A stretch of DNA of 64,000 nucleotides. It comes from Paenibacillus oceani. GTDB lineage: Bacteria; Bacillota; Bacilli; Paenibacillales; NBRC-103111. Below, piece by piece: positions 37,793 through 46,749 of the stretch. Position 1 is the first letter of the stretch, and each line of letters begins with the position of its first letter. A program made the position numbers and the translations under genes. The stretch is taken from NCBI RefSeq assembly GCF_014705615.1, contig NZ_JACXJA010000010.1, positions 186,001 through 250,000 of the forward strand, written 5' to 3'. A model generated the notes under the pieces. The model had not been told where the DNA came from, searched no databases, and saw only the letters and a program-made list of their open reading frames with translations.

Positions 37793-38157
37793 AAATCGGA
37801 TTCCCCCCTCTAGTATATAAATTCTGCGTTTCCGCCGGTTGCCGTTCCGGATGGAATGTCGTTCCGACGTTGGAGGTGCTACTCCGCCCGGTCAACAGAC
37901 GTAGGGATATCTCCACTTCTCTCTATTTTACTTCACCAGATGACGTTTATCTAATCTATTATTCTCGCGAACGGGAAACTGTCAGTTTGATTTGCCCGTT
38001 GCTGGCCACTTGCAGATTTCCTGTTGTTGTCGGATTCGCGGCATCGGTCTTGTTTTGACAATACGATTATGGTTATATGTTCTTGTCCAAATACAGCAAA
38101 GGATATATATTCTTGTCCTGCGCTGAGGACAAGAACATATATCCTTCGTTTACCGTC
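37793..38157. other. Intergenic region with nested hairpins and a possible coding fragment
   Basis: 38075-38146 carries the hairpin set described separately. On the minus strand, about 37966-38066 reads as a 35-codon fragment (DAANPTTTGNLQVASNGQIK then LTVSRSRE and stop) with no start codon. It has the composition of a secreted-protein tail and may be a remnant. Confidence 0.35.
38075..38146 (-). terminator. Terminator-like hairpin with two competing left arms
   Basis: The right arm GGACAAGAACATATATCCTT (38127-38146) pairs with AAGGATATATATTCTTGTCC (38099-38118), allowing one G-U. Its GGACAAGAACATAT part also pairs perfectly with ATATGTTCTTGTCC at 38075-38088. It follows the stop of the solute-binding gene 38158 and probably protects or ends its mRNA; the T-run is weak. 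Confidence 0.55.
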
Positions 38158-39495
38158 TTACTTCTTCCCCTTCTCCTGAATCACCTTCTCGGCTTGCTCG
38201 GCTGCAGTGCGAAATGCCGTGTTTATGTCAGTTTGTCCCATCGCCAGAGGTAATGCCTGATCCCGGTAAAATCGGAATACGTCCGTATCATACTCTGGAA
38301 CTTTTGGCGTGATCGGAGCAAACTTCCGGGATATCATCGCCTGGTAGTTTTTGCTCTTAAATTCCGTCTTGGTTCCGAGCAGCCTCTTCGTCGAGTCGGA
38401 TTGCACGATCGGCAATACTCCTTTTGCGGCCAATTCATTCTGATACGCTTCAGATACCATGAATTTCAACAGTTCCATCGCTTCATCCTTGTTTTTCGTT
38501 TGCGAAGTAAGACCGAAGTATACTGGATATGATTGCGATCCAACATTCGGCAGTTCCTTAAAGGTCGGCATCGGGGCTATATCCCAATCAAACGTTTTTA
38601 GCTCATTTGGCACAGAGGTCGGAAGCGTGTTGGGGTATACAAGCATGGCTAAGCTTTGATCTTTCGCAAACTGGTCCAGAGCGGGGAAGTTTTTCAGCTT
38701 AGTCATCCCGTCGCGGTAACCGCTGTCGGCTGACGGAGTAATGAAAACAGTTTCGAACAATTGCTTCCAGCGGCTGTCGGTTGCAAGCGTCGGCTTCTTG
38801 GTAGTCATATCCACATTTGGCACGGAAAGCTGGTTCATCCGGATGATGTGATCACGCGAAGAAGCGATGCCGTAATATTGCTTGCCGTTTTCAACTCGAG
38901 TCACTTTGCGAGCCAACTCGTTCGCCTGATCCCACGTCATATCCGTCGTGGGCATCTGTACACCGAATTTATTGAAAATATCTTTGTTATAAAACAACGT
39001 CAGAGTGTTAGTCGAAACCGGTAGCCCGTACATCTTCCCCCCTGAAATTTGTTTCATCGCCTCGATTACGGTTGGTTCCAGCCGGTTCAGATCGATGCCG
39101 TGCTTTTTGATCAGATCCGTCATATCGAATTGCAAACCATGTTCGAACAACGCAGTTTCATAGTTGCCGATCGACGTCCAAAAAATATCGATTCTCGTTT
39201 TCGAGGCAATCATCTCCGGCAACGTTGACCCAGCCTTGCTCTGTATGTAGTTGATGGTAAATTGAGGGAAGGCTTTCCTGAGAGCGTTTCCATAATTTTC
39301 GTTAAACACTTGCTCCGATGCGTTGTTATTCGAGTAAATATTGATTTCCACCGGGTCCGTCTTAACGGCAGCCGGCTGACTTGGTCCCGGAGTTATGCTG
39401 TCCCTAGCATCTTTCGAATGATCCGAAGTACTGCTGCATGCCGATATCCCCAGCGCCATTGTCCCGGCCAACAAACCGATTGAGATCCCTTTCAT
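38158..39495 (-). CDS. Extracellular solute-binding lipoprotein, LacI-controlled
   Basis: 445 residues from ATG 39493-39495, preceded by AAAGGGG; a longer frame upstream has no site. Signal MKGISIGLLAGTMALGISAC with lipobox GISAC. The family 1 fold shows IYSNNNASEQVFNENYGNAL and LTLFYNKDIFNKFGVQMP. One of the related trio with 24369 and 33132. Two AAACGTTT-type operators lie 110-165 bp upstream, and the LacI regulator gene is just beyond them. No transporter membrane gene is nearby. Confidence 0.92.
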   Translation of the reverse strand: MKGISIGLLAGTMALGISACSSTSDHSKDARDSITPGPSQPAAVKTDPVEINIYSNNNASEQVFNENYGNALRKAFPQFTINYIQSKAGSTLPEMIASKTRIDIFWTSIGNYETALFEHGLQFDMTDLIKKHGIDLNRLEPTVIEAMKQISGGKMYGLPVSTNTLTLFYNKDIFNKFGVQMPTTDMTWDQANELARKVTRVENGKQYYGIASSRDHIIRMNQLSVPNVDMTTKKPTLATDSRWKQLFETVFITPSADSGYRDGMTKLKNFPALDQFAKDQSLAMLVYPNTLPTSVPNELKTFDWDIAPMPTFKELPNVGSQSYPVYFGLTSQTKNKDEAMELLKFMVSEAYQNELAAKGVLPIVQSDSTKRLLGTKTEFKSKNYQAMISRKFAPITPKVPEYDTDVFRFYRDQALPLAMGQTDINTAFRTAAEQAEKVIQEKGKK

Positions 39496-39603
39496 ATTTC
39501 GGTCCCCTTTCAAAATGAATAGGTGATTTTCCCCATACTTGGCCATCCTCACTGTAGCTTTCTGTTGCCGTCTACATTTCACCCACCTCCATCACATGGT
39601 CAT

Positions 39604-39660
39604 TATACGTTTACTTACTTTTTTAGAAATAATTCGACCTATTTAATATTAAACGTTTAC
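39604..39660. promoter_or_regulatory. Two LacI-type operators upstream of the solute-binding gene
   Basis: ATACGTTTAC (39605-39614) and TTAAACGTTTAC (39649-39660) share the palindromic core AAACGTTT. The same core recurs at 40755 and, in variant form, 40879. LacI-family regulators bind such CG-centred palindromes. The spacing of 46 bp would allow looping or dual occupancy. Confidence 0.6.
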
Positions 39661-39689
39661 TTATCGGATAAAAAAATTTATACTTTCTC

Positions 39690-39742
39690 AAAAAACCCGC
39701 AGTCCGGGAATCACCCCGTCGAACGAGTTGATTCCCGGACTC
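39690..39742 (-). terminator. Terminator overlapping the LacI stop codon
   Basis: AGTCCGGGAATCA (39701-39713) pairs perfectly with TGATTCCCGGACT (39729-39741). On the minus strand the stem is followed by GCGGGTTTTTTG. The lacI-family stop codon (39711-39713) lies inside the hairpin arm. It separates this gene from the solute-binding gene downstream. Confidence 0.85.
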
Positions 39743-40700
39743 TCAGCTCCGTCGTTAGCACCTTTCGAAAAAAATGGCCTTCTTCTGCGGCATCCGCTTC
39801 ATCCGTTATCAGATCGATAATTGTGCGGGCCAGTTCGACGATGTCAGGTCCTACTGTCGTAATCGCGACGGGCAGCAGCGACTGCGTTTCCGGCAAGTCG
39901 TCATATACTACAAGTGACAACTGCTCTGGAATGCGCACACCTTCTGCATAAGCTGCCTTGACGAATTCACGCAGCAGCCCTTCGCTGTCAATTACAATCG
40001 CCGTAGCCCCGTATTCGTGAAAATGCCTCATGAAGTCGCGCACCTTGAGCGACATGTCCGGATTTCCAATCAAGGTCATCACATTCAGCTCTGGACGAAA
40101 TTCCAGCCCAAGCTCCACCAGCGATTCCGTGTACCCTAGCCATTTGTCCGAATGTCCTCCCAAAAAGGCGATGTGCGTATGTCCGAGTTCGAACAAATGA
40201 CTCATCGCCAGCTTGACCGCTCCTTTGCGATCAATATCGAGCCAGTGGGCATTCTCCTGATTCCAGCCTTCCCGGCCCCCGACTTCGAGGATGGTGCCGT
40301 TAAACTGCTGCTTGGCAGCGATATACTCCGGAGTCTTACGTCTGTCCAGCCAGCATACCGCCCTGTTGATAAAATATTCCCGGAACGAGCGGAGCGCCTC
40401 ATCCCGCTCCGCCATCGATACCATCACGGTGTAGCCTCGGCTCGACGCCTCCTCCTGAATATGATTGCAAGTACGGTAGAAGAAAGGCTCTTCCCGCTTC
40501 GGCCAAATCAAGCCGATTCCATTCGAGGAACGGTCGACCAGACGTTTGGCTGCCAAGTTAGGTACATAATTGATTTGCTTGGCAATATCGAGAATTTTCC
40601 GGCGTGTCTCCTCGCTCACACCGGGTTCGTTATTTAACGCCCTGGATACCGAAACAAAGGTGACGCCGGCCAATTTTGCTATGTCTTTAATAGTGGGCAC
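39711..40700 (-). CDS. LacI-family transcriptional regulator
   Basis: 329 residues from the GTG at 40698-40700, giving the usual MPTIKDIAKLAGVTFVSVSR start; GGGGGG lies six bases before it. Residues 1-60 are the LacI helix-turn-helix and hinge (NEPGVSEETRRKILDIAKQI, NYVPNLAAKRLVDRSSNGIG). Residues about 62-329 are the periplasmic-binding-like effector domain (GHTHIAFLGGHSDKW, LVVYDDLPETQSLLPVAITT). The hinge sequence fits binding to AAACGTTT sites found on both sides of the gene. Probable targets are the solute-binding gene 38158, itself, and the beta-helix gene 40995. Confidence 0.93.
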   Translation of the reverse strand: MPTIKDIAKLAGVTFVSVSRALNNEPGVSEETRRKILDIAKQINYVPNLAAKRLVDRSSNGIGLIWPKREEPFFYRTCNHIQEEASSRGYTVMVSMAERDEALRSFREYFINRAVCWLDRRKTPEYIAAKQQFNGTILEVGGREGWNQENAHWLDIDRKGAVKLAMSHLFELGHTHIAFLGGHSDKWLGYTESLVELGLEFRPELNVMTLIGNPDMSLKVRDFMRHFHEYGATAIVIDSEGLLREFVKAAYAEGVRIPEQLSLVVYDDLPETQSLLPVAITTVGPDIVELARTIIDLITDEADAAEEGHFFRKVLTTELRVRESTRSTG

Positions 40701-40753
40701 CAACATCCCCCCAATTCATAACTAATTTGTTCCGTTTGCTGAAAGTATAGAGT

Positions 40754-40763
40754 TAAACGTTTC
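40754..40763. promoter_or_regulatory. LacI-type operator upstream of the lacI-family gene
   Basis: TTAAACGTTTCC contains the perfect palindrome AAACGTTT at 40755-40762. It lies about 55 bp upstream of the regulator's own start, consistent with autoregulation. Confidence 0.55.
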
Positions 40764-40877
40764 CTTTGTCAATTAATCCTATCCATGAAAAGCCTCCCTC
40801 AAATAAATCTTTACCGGCAAGCACTTTTATTTAATCATATATCAGGATAAGCCGAAGCATTATTATTATTTACAAGG

Positions 40878-40888
40878 TTAACGTTTAA
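40878..40888. promoter_or_regulatory. LacI-type operator upstream of the beta-helix gene
   Basis: TTAACGTTTAA, one base off the AAACGTTT palindrome seen at 39651 and 40755. It lies about 110 bp upstream of the beta-helix gene start and probably overlaps its promoter. Confidence 0.5.
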
Positions 40889-40994
40889 GTATATAATCGC
40901 CATGAACAGACTACAACCACTTCAGCTTACATCAACGGCAATCCACTCTATAGAACCGGCCTACCGGTTCACCAATTTTCAGGAGGCGGTATTT

Positions 40995-42986
40995 ATGACT
41001 GAATTATTGGATCGGCAGCAAGCAGAGCAGACAGAGATCGCAACGGAGAGCTTGCGGATGAACCGGAGAACGCTTCTGGCATCGCTTGGCATCGCCGGAG
41101 TCGCTTTAGGCTCCCGGGCTTTGATGGCTCCAGGCTTGGTCGAAGCTGCGGATTTTCATGAAAGCGTTACCAGTTCGGTCTATGGAGGAGGCGACCTGGA
41201 TCCATGCTGTACAGAGGCGCAGGCGCAAATCGCAAGCATTATGAATCGTCTTGACCACATGTGTGTCATAAATGTAAAAGATCACGGTGCGCTGGGTGAC
41301 GGAACAACAGATGATACCGCAAGTATTCAGGCCGCTATCAATATGGCCTCAACCAGAGGAGGCGGCACCGTATGCGTACCCGGCGGAACGTATATGATCA
41401 GTTCACCGCTTGTGATGGCTTCCCGTGTAATGCTGCACGGAGAGGGAGAGGCGAGCGTTATTAAAGCATTTGCCACCAGCGGCTGGGGAAGTACATATTT
41501 ATATCGGGGCATGATCGACATGGTTGGCGTTCAATACGGCGCGTTAAAAGATTTATGTCTACACCAGAACGGCTCTGCACGAATACCCGCCAATGGTCTA
41601 AGCTACGCCGTACTGGTCAACGCTTCCAGCGATTTGGTTATCGATAATGTATCATTTATTGACCCAGGGCTCAATGATGAATACAGTCATCCTACTGGCC
41701 CGCAACTAGCACTGATCGCTCAAGATGAATTAAAGCCTGGCTGGGGTGGTGGAATCGGCGGCTGCTATCGCGTGTCGGTACGCAAATGCCGGTTTATCCA
41801 AACCGGTACATCCAGTTGTGATTTTGCAATACGCGTACTTAGCAATTGGGAAAAGCAGATTCCAGCTGAAAATTTTATCCATTACAACGAAGGTCATACC
41901 TTTATCGACTGCTACTTTAAAGGAGAATATTCTTGGAACACATTGGAGTTTGCCGGTGGGGCAACCAGATACAATAAAGTGACGCATTGTTTGTTTGACG
42001 GTAAGACGCTTACCCATATCGATTTTGATAAAGGGAGCAACAATAATATTGCCGCTTTCAATACCATCTATAGCGGAGGCAAGGCAAATCGTTATATTAC
42101 CGATACAACAAAACGAATGAATTGCATCGATGACCATGGTACCGCTGCCGGTTACTTGAATTACGGCAATACCATTGCTTACAATTCCATTAATAATCTG
42201 AACAATGACAGTGCAACCGATAATTATGAAAGCGCGATCAGTGCATCGTATACTAGACAGTCGCTCATAGTGGGAAACACCATCAACAACGTGAACAAAA
42301 AGTTGATTGGCGGCGGCATATTTATATCTAAAAATGTGGATGGAATTACCATCGAGGATAACCGGATCCGCAATGTGCGCAAAGGCATATATACAGATGC
42401 GAACTCCAATAACACCAACGGAGTGCGGATTCATAATAATGAGATCGAAGCTGTAGATCAAGCGATCATCATTGCTTTGCTGCCAGGCGGCGGCAAAGGG
42501 TTCTCCTTTACGGGCAATAAATTGAAGACGACATCGGCGCAAAACTGCTTACACGTATCGGCAGGAATACTGGAAGCGCCGATATACGCTCTCAACACAG
42601 CGGAAAATGGGGTGATCAACTTCGTACTTGCCGGGCAAAATGCCATTGCGATAGGCAATGTCTCTAGGAACGCTTCATCATACTCCTTTCAGGTGCGCGA
42701 GAAAATGACATTAATCGGAAATGTTTCGCTATATCCTACCACAGGCGATCTGACCAAGCTCAGCGCTTCCCCGCTGCCTTCCCTTATCGGTAACACTTTC
42801 ACCGGGGCTACGGAGACCTCGGCTCCGGCTTTCATGTACGGGGCTGCTGCGCCTATCGATGGTACGTGGAAACAAGGGGATATTTTCTACAACACGAATC
42901 CGACTGCAGGAACAAACGTGGGCTGGATCTGCACGATCGCAGGTACACCCGGTACATGGAAGTCTTTTGGGGCAATTTCCGTTTAA
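40995..42986 (+). CDS. Secreted beta-helix (pectate lyase-superfamily) protein
   Basis: 663 residues from ATG 40995, preceded by AGGAGG; a longer upstream frame lacks a site. A Tat-like signal (MNRRTLLASLGIAGVALGSR) is followed by a short helical segment with a CC pair. Then comes the pectate-lyase-superfamily start VKDHGALGDGTTDDTASIQA (about 95-114), as in phage tailspikes and GH28-like proteins. Many beta-helix turns follow (HCLFDGKTLTHIDFDKGSNN, RIRNVRKGIYTDANSNNTNG). The last 45 residues are a knob-like module (WKQGDIFYNTNP, GWICTIAGTPGTWKSFG) also found in the remnant at 4382. It is controlled by a LacI-type operator. Confidence 0.88.
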   Translation: MTELLDRQQAEQTEIATESLRMNRRTLLASLGIAGVALGSRALMAPGLVEAADFHESVTSSVYGGGDLDPCCTEAQAQIASIMNRLDHMCVINVKDHGALGDGTTDDTASIQAAINMASTRGGGTVCVPGGTYMISSPLVMASRVMLHGEGEASVIKAFATSGWGSTYLYRGMIDMVGVQYGALKDLCLHQNGSARIPANGLSYAVLVNASSDLVIDNVSFIDPGLNDEYSHPTGPQLALIAQDELKPGWGGGIGGCYRVSVRKCRFIQTGTSSCDFAIRVLSNWEKQIPAENFIHYNEGHTFIDCYFKGEYSWNTLEFAGGATRYNKVTHCLFDGKTLTHIDFDKGSNNNIAAFNTIYSGGKANRYITDTTKRMNCIDDHGTAAGYLNYGNTIAYNSINNLNNDSATDNYESAISASYTRQSLIVGNTINNVNKKLIGGGIFISKNVDGITIEDNRIRNVRKGIYTDANSNNTNGVRIHNNEIEAVDQAIIIALLPGGGKGFSFTGNKLKTTSAQNCLHVSAGILEAPIYALNTAENGVINFVLAGQNAIAIGNVSRNASSYSFQVREKMTLIGNVSLYPTTGDLTKLSASPLPSLIGNTFTGATETSAPAFMYGAAAPIDGTWKQGDIFYNTNPTAGTNVGWICTIAGTPGTWKSFGAISV

Positions 42987-43155
42987 ACTGGTGGCTGTGG
43001 CTCCAGTTCATCAGCCTTTATGGCTAATTTCTGAGATCCTTACCGAGACAAGAGACATGTAACGCGGTGTAACGCAATGTTGCCCGATTTGTTGTATGAT
43101 ATCGTAAATGAACGATTTCGACACTGGAGCTTTACAGCCAGGAAAGAGGGTTGGC

Positions 43156-43830
43156 ATGGCTACAATACTTGTTGTTGACGATGACGCGAACATTCGCGAG
43201 CTCGTGTGCTTGTTTTTGCGTAATGATGGATTTGAAACCGTCGAGGCAACCGATGGAAAGGAAGCGTTGGCCGTTTACGGCAGAATGCATGTCGACCTGG
43301 TTGTGCTGGATATCATGATGCCGGTCATAGACGGCTGGACGTTATGCAAGGAGCTCCGTAGAGCGAACCCGGATCTACCCTTGCTCATGCTCACGGCCAG
43401 AGGAGAAACGTGGGAGAAAGTGAAAGGTTTCGAACTCGGGACGGACGATTACTTGACCAAACCGTTCGATCCATTGGAATTGACGGTTCGCGTGAGAGCA
43501 TTGTTGAAAAGATACCGCATTATTTCCACCAATCTCATTCAATTGGGCAACGTCGTTCTCGATCGCCAGACATACAAGGTGACCATCGGCACGGAGTCGC
43601 TTGCGCTGCCGCTGAAAGAATTCGAGCTGTTGTACAAACTGGCAGGCACGCCCGGCCAAGTCTATACGCGGGAACAGTTAATCGATCAAATTTGGGGCAT
43701 TGACTACACGGGTGATGATCGCACGGTGGACGTGCACATTAAACGTTTGCGGGAACGGTTCGCATCGGCGGATGATTTTCGGATCGAAACCGTTCGCGGA
43801 CTGGGCTACCGTCTAGAGGCCGGCAAATGA
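43156..43830 (+). CDS. OmpR/PhoB-family response regulator
   Basis: 224 residues from ATG 43156, chosen for the GGAAAGAGGG site; an upstream ATG at 43108 has none. The receiver domain carries the acidic pair DDD (8-10), phosphoacceptor Asp52 (LVVLDIMMP), Thr (LMLTARGE) and Lys (DYLTKPFDP). The C-terminal winged helix has LPLKEFELLYKLAGTPGQVY and RTVDVHIKRLRERF. It overlaps the kinase gene by 4 bp (ATGA), so they are translationally coupled. It probably controls the hydrolase gene at 45372 through the direct repeat at 45271. Confidence 0.95.
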   Translation: MATILVVDDDANIRELVCLFLRNDGFETVEATDGKEALAVYGRMHVDLVVLDIMMPVIDGWTLCKELRRANPDLPLLMLTARGETWEKVKGFELGTDDYLTKPFDPLELTVRVRALLKRYRIISTNLIQLGNVVLDRQTYKVTIGTESLALPLKEFELLYKLAGTPGQVYTREQLIDQIWGIDYTGDDRTVDVHIKRLRERFASADDFRIETVRGLGYRLEAGK

Positions 43831-45194
43831 TCAAATCGTTGTATATCCGCGTTGTCCTGACATTCCTGCTCTCGGTCATTGCAGGTTCGGTCACTGCTTA
43901 TGCACTTGCCGTGTGGCTGTACGATGAGAAATTGAACGAAAATTCGCAAGTGCTCCTGATGAACTTTGGGCAAGATATCGTCCGTTTGTACGAAACCATG
44001 TCTGCCGACAAAGCGGATACCTATATAAGCGGGATGAAGCAGCTCGATTCGTACCATATCCGCATTTACGATGGAACGGGTCTCGTTCAGTCTTACGGAT
44101 CGCTTGACGGACCATTGCCGGCATCGGTGACTGTGGAACAAGTGAGTCAAGTTCGACATGGAGGCATCGTCCAAGTCAATATCGGCGGCGTAGCCCCCGC
44201 TTTGCTGGGACTGCCTTTGAGGACGGACGAGGGGACCCGGGCGATGTTTGTGGAACCTCGCACTCCGCCTTCGGCTGCATTTGCCAAGCAGTGGGTGCTT
44301 ACTTTTTTGACCTACTTCCTCGTTACAGGCAGCTTGTTGATCCTCATCGCCTCCATTTTTCTGGTGAGACCGATCAATAAGTTGACGAGAGCGACCAAGC
44401 GTATAGCGTCCGGAGATTTCGACGTTCGGCTGAACATTAAGCAGACCGGGGAGTTAGGCACGTTGGCCCGAAGCTTTGAGGATATGACGCATGATCTTCA
44501 GCAGCTTGAACAAATGCGCAGGGAATTCGTGGCCAATGTATCGCATGAGGTGCAGTCTCCTCTTACATCCATATCGGGATATGCCTTGGCGCTTAAACAG
44601 GCGAACGTTGCTGAGCAGGATCGGGATCGTTATATAGAGATTATCATAACCGAAGCGAAGCGCATGTCCAACATGACCGATGGCTTGTTGAAGCTCAGCC
44701 AGCTCGAATCGCAAACGCAGCAATTGCGAATGACCGCGTTCCAACTGGATGAACAAATTCGGAGAGTCATCGTGGCCATCCAACCGCAGTGGTCTGTTCG
44801 CCACATCCATTTTGACATGGATTTGGAAGAAACCGGCATCACGGGCGACTATGACCTGCTTCATCAGGTATGGACCAACATCATCGGCAACAGCATCAAA
44901 TTTTCAAAAGATGGCGGTCTTATCGCTGTTCGCATGAAACGGGATGCCCAAAACGTGACCGTCTGCATATCGGACCAGGGGATCGGCATTCTTCCGGAAG
45001 ACCAGAAGCGGATTTTCGAACGTTTCTTCAAAGCAGACCGCTCGCACAGCCGCAAACAAGAGGGAAGCGGTATGGGGCTCGCCATCGCCAAGCAAATTGT
45101 GGCTCTTCATCAGGGCAGCATCTCCGTAGAAAGCGTACCTGGCCAAGGTACGACCCTGACCGTTGCATTACCGCTAACTTTGCGAGCAGAATAA
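43827..45194 (+). CDS. Sensor histidine kinase
   Basis: 455 residues. Two membrane segments (about 9-31 and 157-180) flank an extracellular sensor region. A HAMP domain follows (181-233), then the phosphoacceptor helix with His240 (NVSHEVQSPLTSISGYALAL), and an ATPase domain with the N box (HQVWTNIIGNSIKFS), G1 (ISDQGIGILPEDQKRIFERF) and G2 (GSGMGLAIAKQIV). The start codon overlaps the response regulator's stop. The signal is unknown. It ends before a terminator at 45223. Confidence 0.95.
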   Translation: MIKSLYIRVVLTFLLSVIAGSVTAYALAVWLYDEKLNENSQVLLMNFGQDIVRLYETMSADKADTYISGMKQLDSYHIRIYDGTGLVQSYGSLDGPLPASVTVEQVSQVRHGGIVQVNIGGVAPALLGLPLRTDEGTRAMFVEPRTPPSAAFAKQWVLTFLTYFLVTGSLLILIASIFLVRPINKLTRATKRIASGDFDVRLNIKQTGELGTLARSFEDMTHDLQQLEQMRREFVANVSHEVQSPLTSISGYALALKQANVAEQDRDRYIEIIITEAKRMSNMTDGLLKLSQLESQTQQLRMTAFQLDEQIRRVIVAIQPQWSVRHIHFDMDLEETGITGDYDLLHQVWTNIIGNSIKFSKDGGLIAVRMKRDAQNVTVCISDQGIGILPEDQKRIFERFFKADRSHSRKQEGSGMGLAIAKQIVALHQGSISVESVPGQGTTLTVALPLTLRAE

Positions 45195-45222
45195 CGCGTT
45201 CCGCCGTCACTGGGTGACAAAT

Positions 45223-45264
45223 GGGGAGGATGTTGCATCTTTGGAATGCAGCGCCTCCTTTTTT
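45223..45264 (+). terminator. Rho-independent terminator of the two-component operon
   Basis: GGGAGG and CCTCC arms enclose an inner stem (TGCAT / ATGCA), followed by TTTTTT. It separates the kinase gene from the hydrolase, which therefore needs its own promoter. Confidence 0.75.
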
Positions 45265-45270
45265 AGCGTG

Positions 45271-45289
45271 TTCATATTCCGTTCATATT
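45271..45289 (+). promoter_or_regulatory. Direct repeat, likely response-regulator operator
   Basis: TTCATATT occurs at 45271-45278 and again at 45282-45289, an 11-bp period, which is the spacing used by OmpR/PhoB-family dimers. It lies just upstream of a TTGACT element at 45313 and about 85 bp before the hydrolase start. Confidence 0.5.
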
Positions 45290-45371
45290 GTCGTCACGAA
45301 GGGTACATCTTGGTTGACTACACTTTGGATATGCCGCTGCGGCGGCTCTACAAACAGTAGGACAGGAGAAG

Positions 45372-46361
45372 ATGAACGTGGGACAAACGGCGGAAATACA
45401 AACAACGAATGGAACCAGGAGCCGCAAAAAACGGAACTTATGGTTGAAAATAATCGGAGGTATTGTGGGAGCGCTCGTATTGTTTATGGGCATCGTGTTT
45501 GTCGTTAATGCCATCAGCAACGAGGTCGAGAAAAAGAAAATCGATTTGTACGGCCAATATGTCAATGTGGATGGGAAAAAGATGAATGTGCTCATTCAGG
45601 GCGACGGCGAACCGACTATCGTCCTCCTTCCGGGACAAGGAACCCCGGCGCCTGCGCTTGATTTCAAATTGCTGATTGATGAATTGTCTCCCCATTACAA
45701 GGTCGTGGCGATCGAGCCTTTCGGTTATGGATTGAGCGACGAAACGAAAAAAGAACGAACGACAGAAAATATCGTCAGCGAAATTCACGAAGCTGTGGAG
45801 CAGTTGGGGCTGGATCGTTACGTTCTGATGGGACATTCCATCACGGGACTGTACGGAGTGTCCTATGTGAACACTTATCCGGATGAAGTTCTTGCTTTTG
45901 TCGGCATCGATAGCAGCGTTCCCAATCAACCCGGCATGGATGTTAAATTGCCTTTGAAATCGATGCAGTTTCTTCAAAAATCCGGTCTGATGAGATTGAT
46001 CAAAAAAGGGAGCGGAGATCTATATGAGTCGCTTGCATTCGATGAGCATACGAAAGAACAGATGCTCTTGATTTCGAATCAACTCACCAGCAATCCAACG
46101 ATGATGAATGAGTTGAGACACCTGGGGTCCAATTTCAAAAATGGAGAACAACTCACCTACCCTTCGGATTTGCCGTTGCTACTATTCGTCCAATCGAATA
46201 ACGAGAACAATAAGATGTGGATTCCGCTGCATGAGGAGCAGGTCAAACAATCCGCACAGGGCAAAATGATTCCGATGGAAGGTTCACATTACCTGCACCA
46301 TACGAAGTTTAAAGAAATTGCTAAAGAATTTATGGCTTACATGGAGCAAATTCAATCATAG
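45372..46361 (+). CDS. Membrane-anchored alpha/beta hydrolase
   Basis: 329 residues. A Lys/Arg-rich N-terminus precedes one TM helix (about 24-47, LKIIGGIVGALVLFMGIVFV), placing the enzyme domain outside. The alpha/beta fold shows the oxyanion region LLPGQGTPAP, nucleophile Ser156 in GHSITG, and the C-terminal His in MEGSHYLHH. Peptidase S33-like lipases, esterases and peptidases share this fold; the substrate is unknown. A GTG two codons downstream is better spaced from AGGAG than the first ATG. Placed after the two-component system, it is its likely target. Confidence 0.88.
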   Translation: MNVGQTAEIQTTNGTRSRKKRNLWLKIIGGIVGALVLFMGIVFVVNAISNEVEKKKIDLYGQYVNVDGKKMNVLIQGDGEPTIVLLPGQGTPAPALDFKLLIDELSPHYKVVAIEPFGYGLSDETKKERTTENIVSEIHEAVEQLGLDRYVLMGHSITGLYGVSYVNTYPDEVLAFVGIDSSVPNQPGMDVKLPLKSMQFLQKSGLMRLIKKGSGDLYESLAFDEHTKEQMLLISNQLTSNPTMMNELRHLGSNFKNGEQLTYPSDLPLLLFVQSNNENNKMWIPLHEEQVKQSAQGKMIPMEGSHYLHHTKFKEIAKEFMAYMEQIQS

Positions 46362-46749
46362 GGGGCAAAGGATTGAATTAAAAATAGACACAACGGCAGC
46401 CGGCCAGAAGATCGGGGCAGTTTTGCTGAATAGATCTGGAAAGCTGAGTATGTGGAGCATCTGACCTCTCACGGTTGGGCTGCGGTCAAGAAAGGATAAA
46501 AAATCGTCGGGTAAATTTGACTGGTGGTCCTTCGTGTGAGGGAAGGATAAATCCGGCAGAGGCGATTATGATCAAAAACCACCCATGACGCACGTGCGTC
46601 ATGGGTGGTTTTTGATCATTTTCTTAAGTTCAGGTGGGGGCCGTGGTGCAATAGCGATGTTTTAATCACTTCGTTGAACAGAGTATTGCGTGAAAATGGC
46701 CAGCATGACCCTGGAACGGCCATTCATCGTATCCATTTCCGAACCGGAC
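46362..46749. other. Intergenic region holding a long palindrome
   Basis: 46362-46560 has stops in all frames and no recognised gene; a short frame (EYVEHLTSHGWAAVKKG) may be a remnant. The palindrome at 46568-46619 separates the convergent hydrolase and sigma-factor genes. Confidence 0.45.
46568..46619. terminator. 52-bp perfect palindrome, bidirectional terminator
   Basis: Left half ATGATCAAAAACCACCCATG continues to ACGCAC and is followed without a spacer by its exact complement, giving 26-bp arms. AAAAA/TTTTT tracts flank the GC-rich centre on both sides. It sits between convergent genes, as expected of a two-way terminator, but its length and perfection are unusual. Confidence 0.85.
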
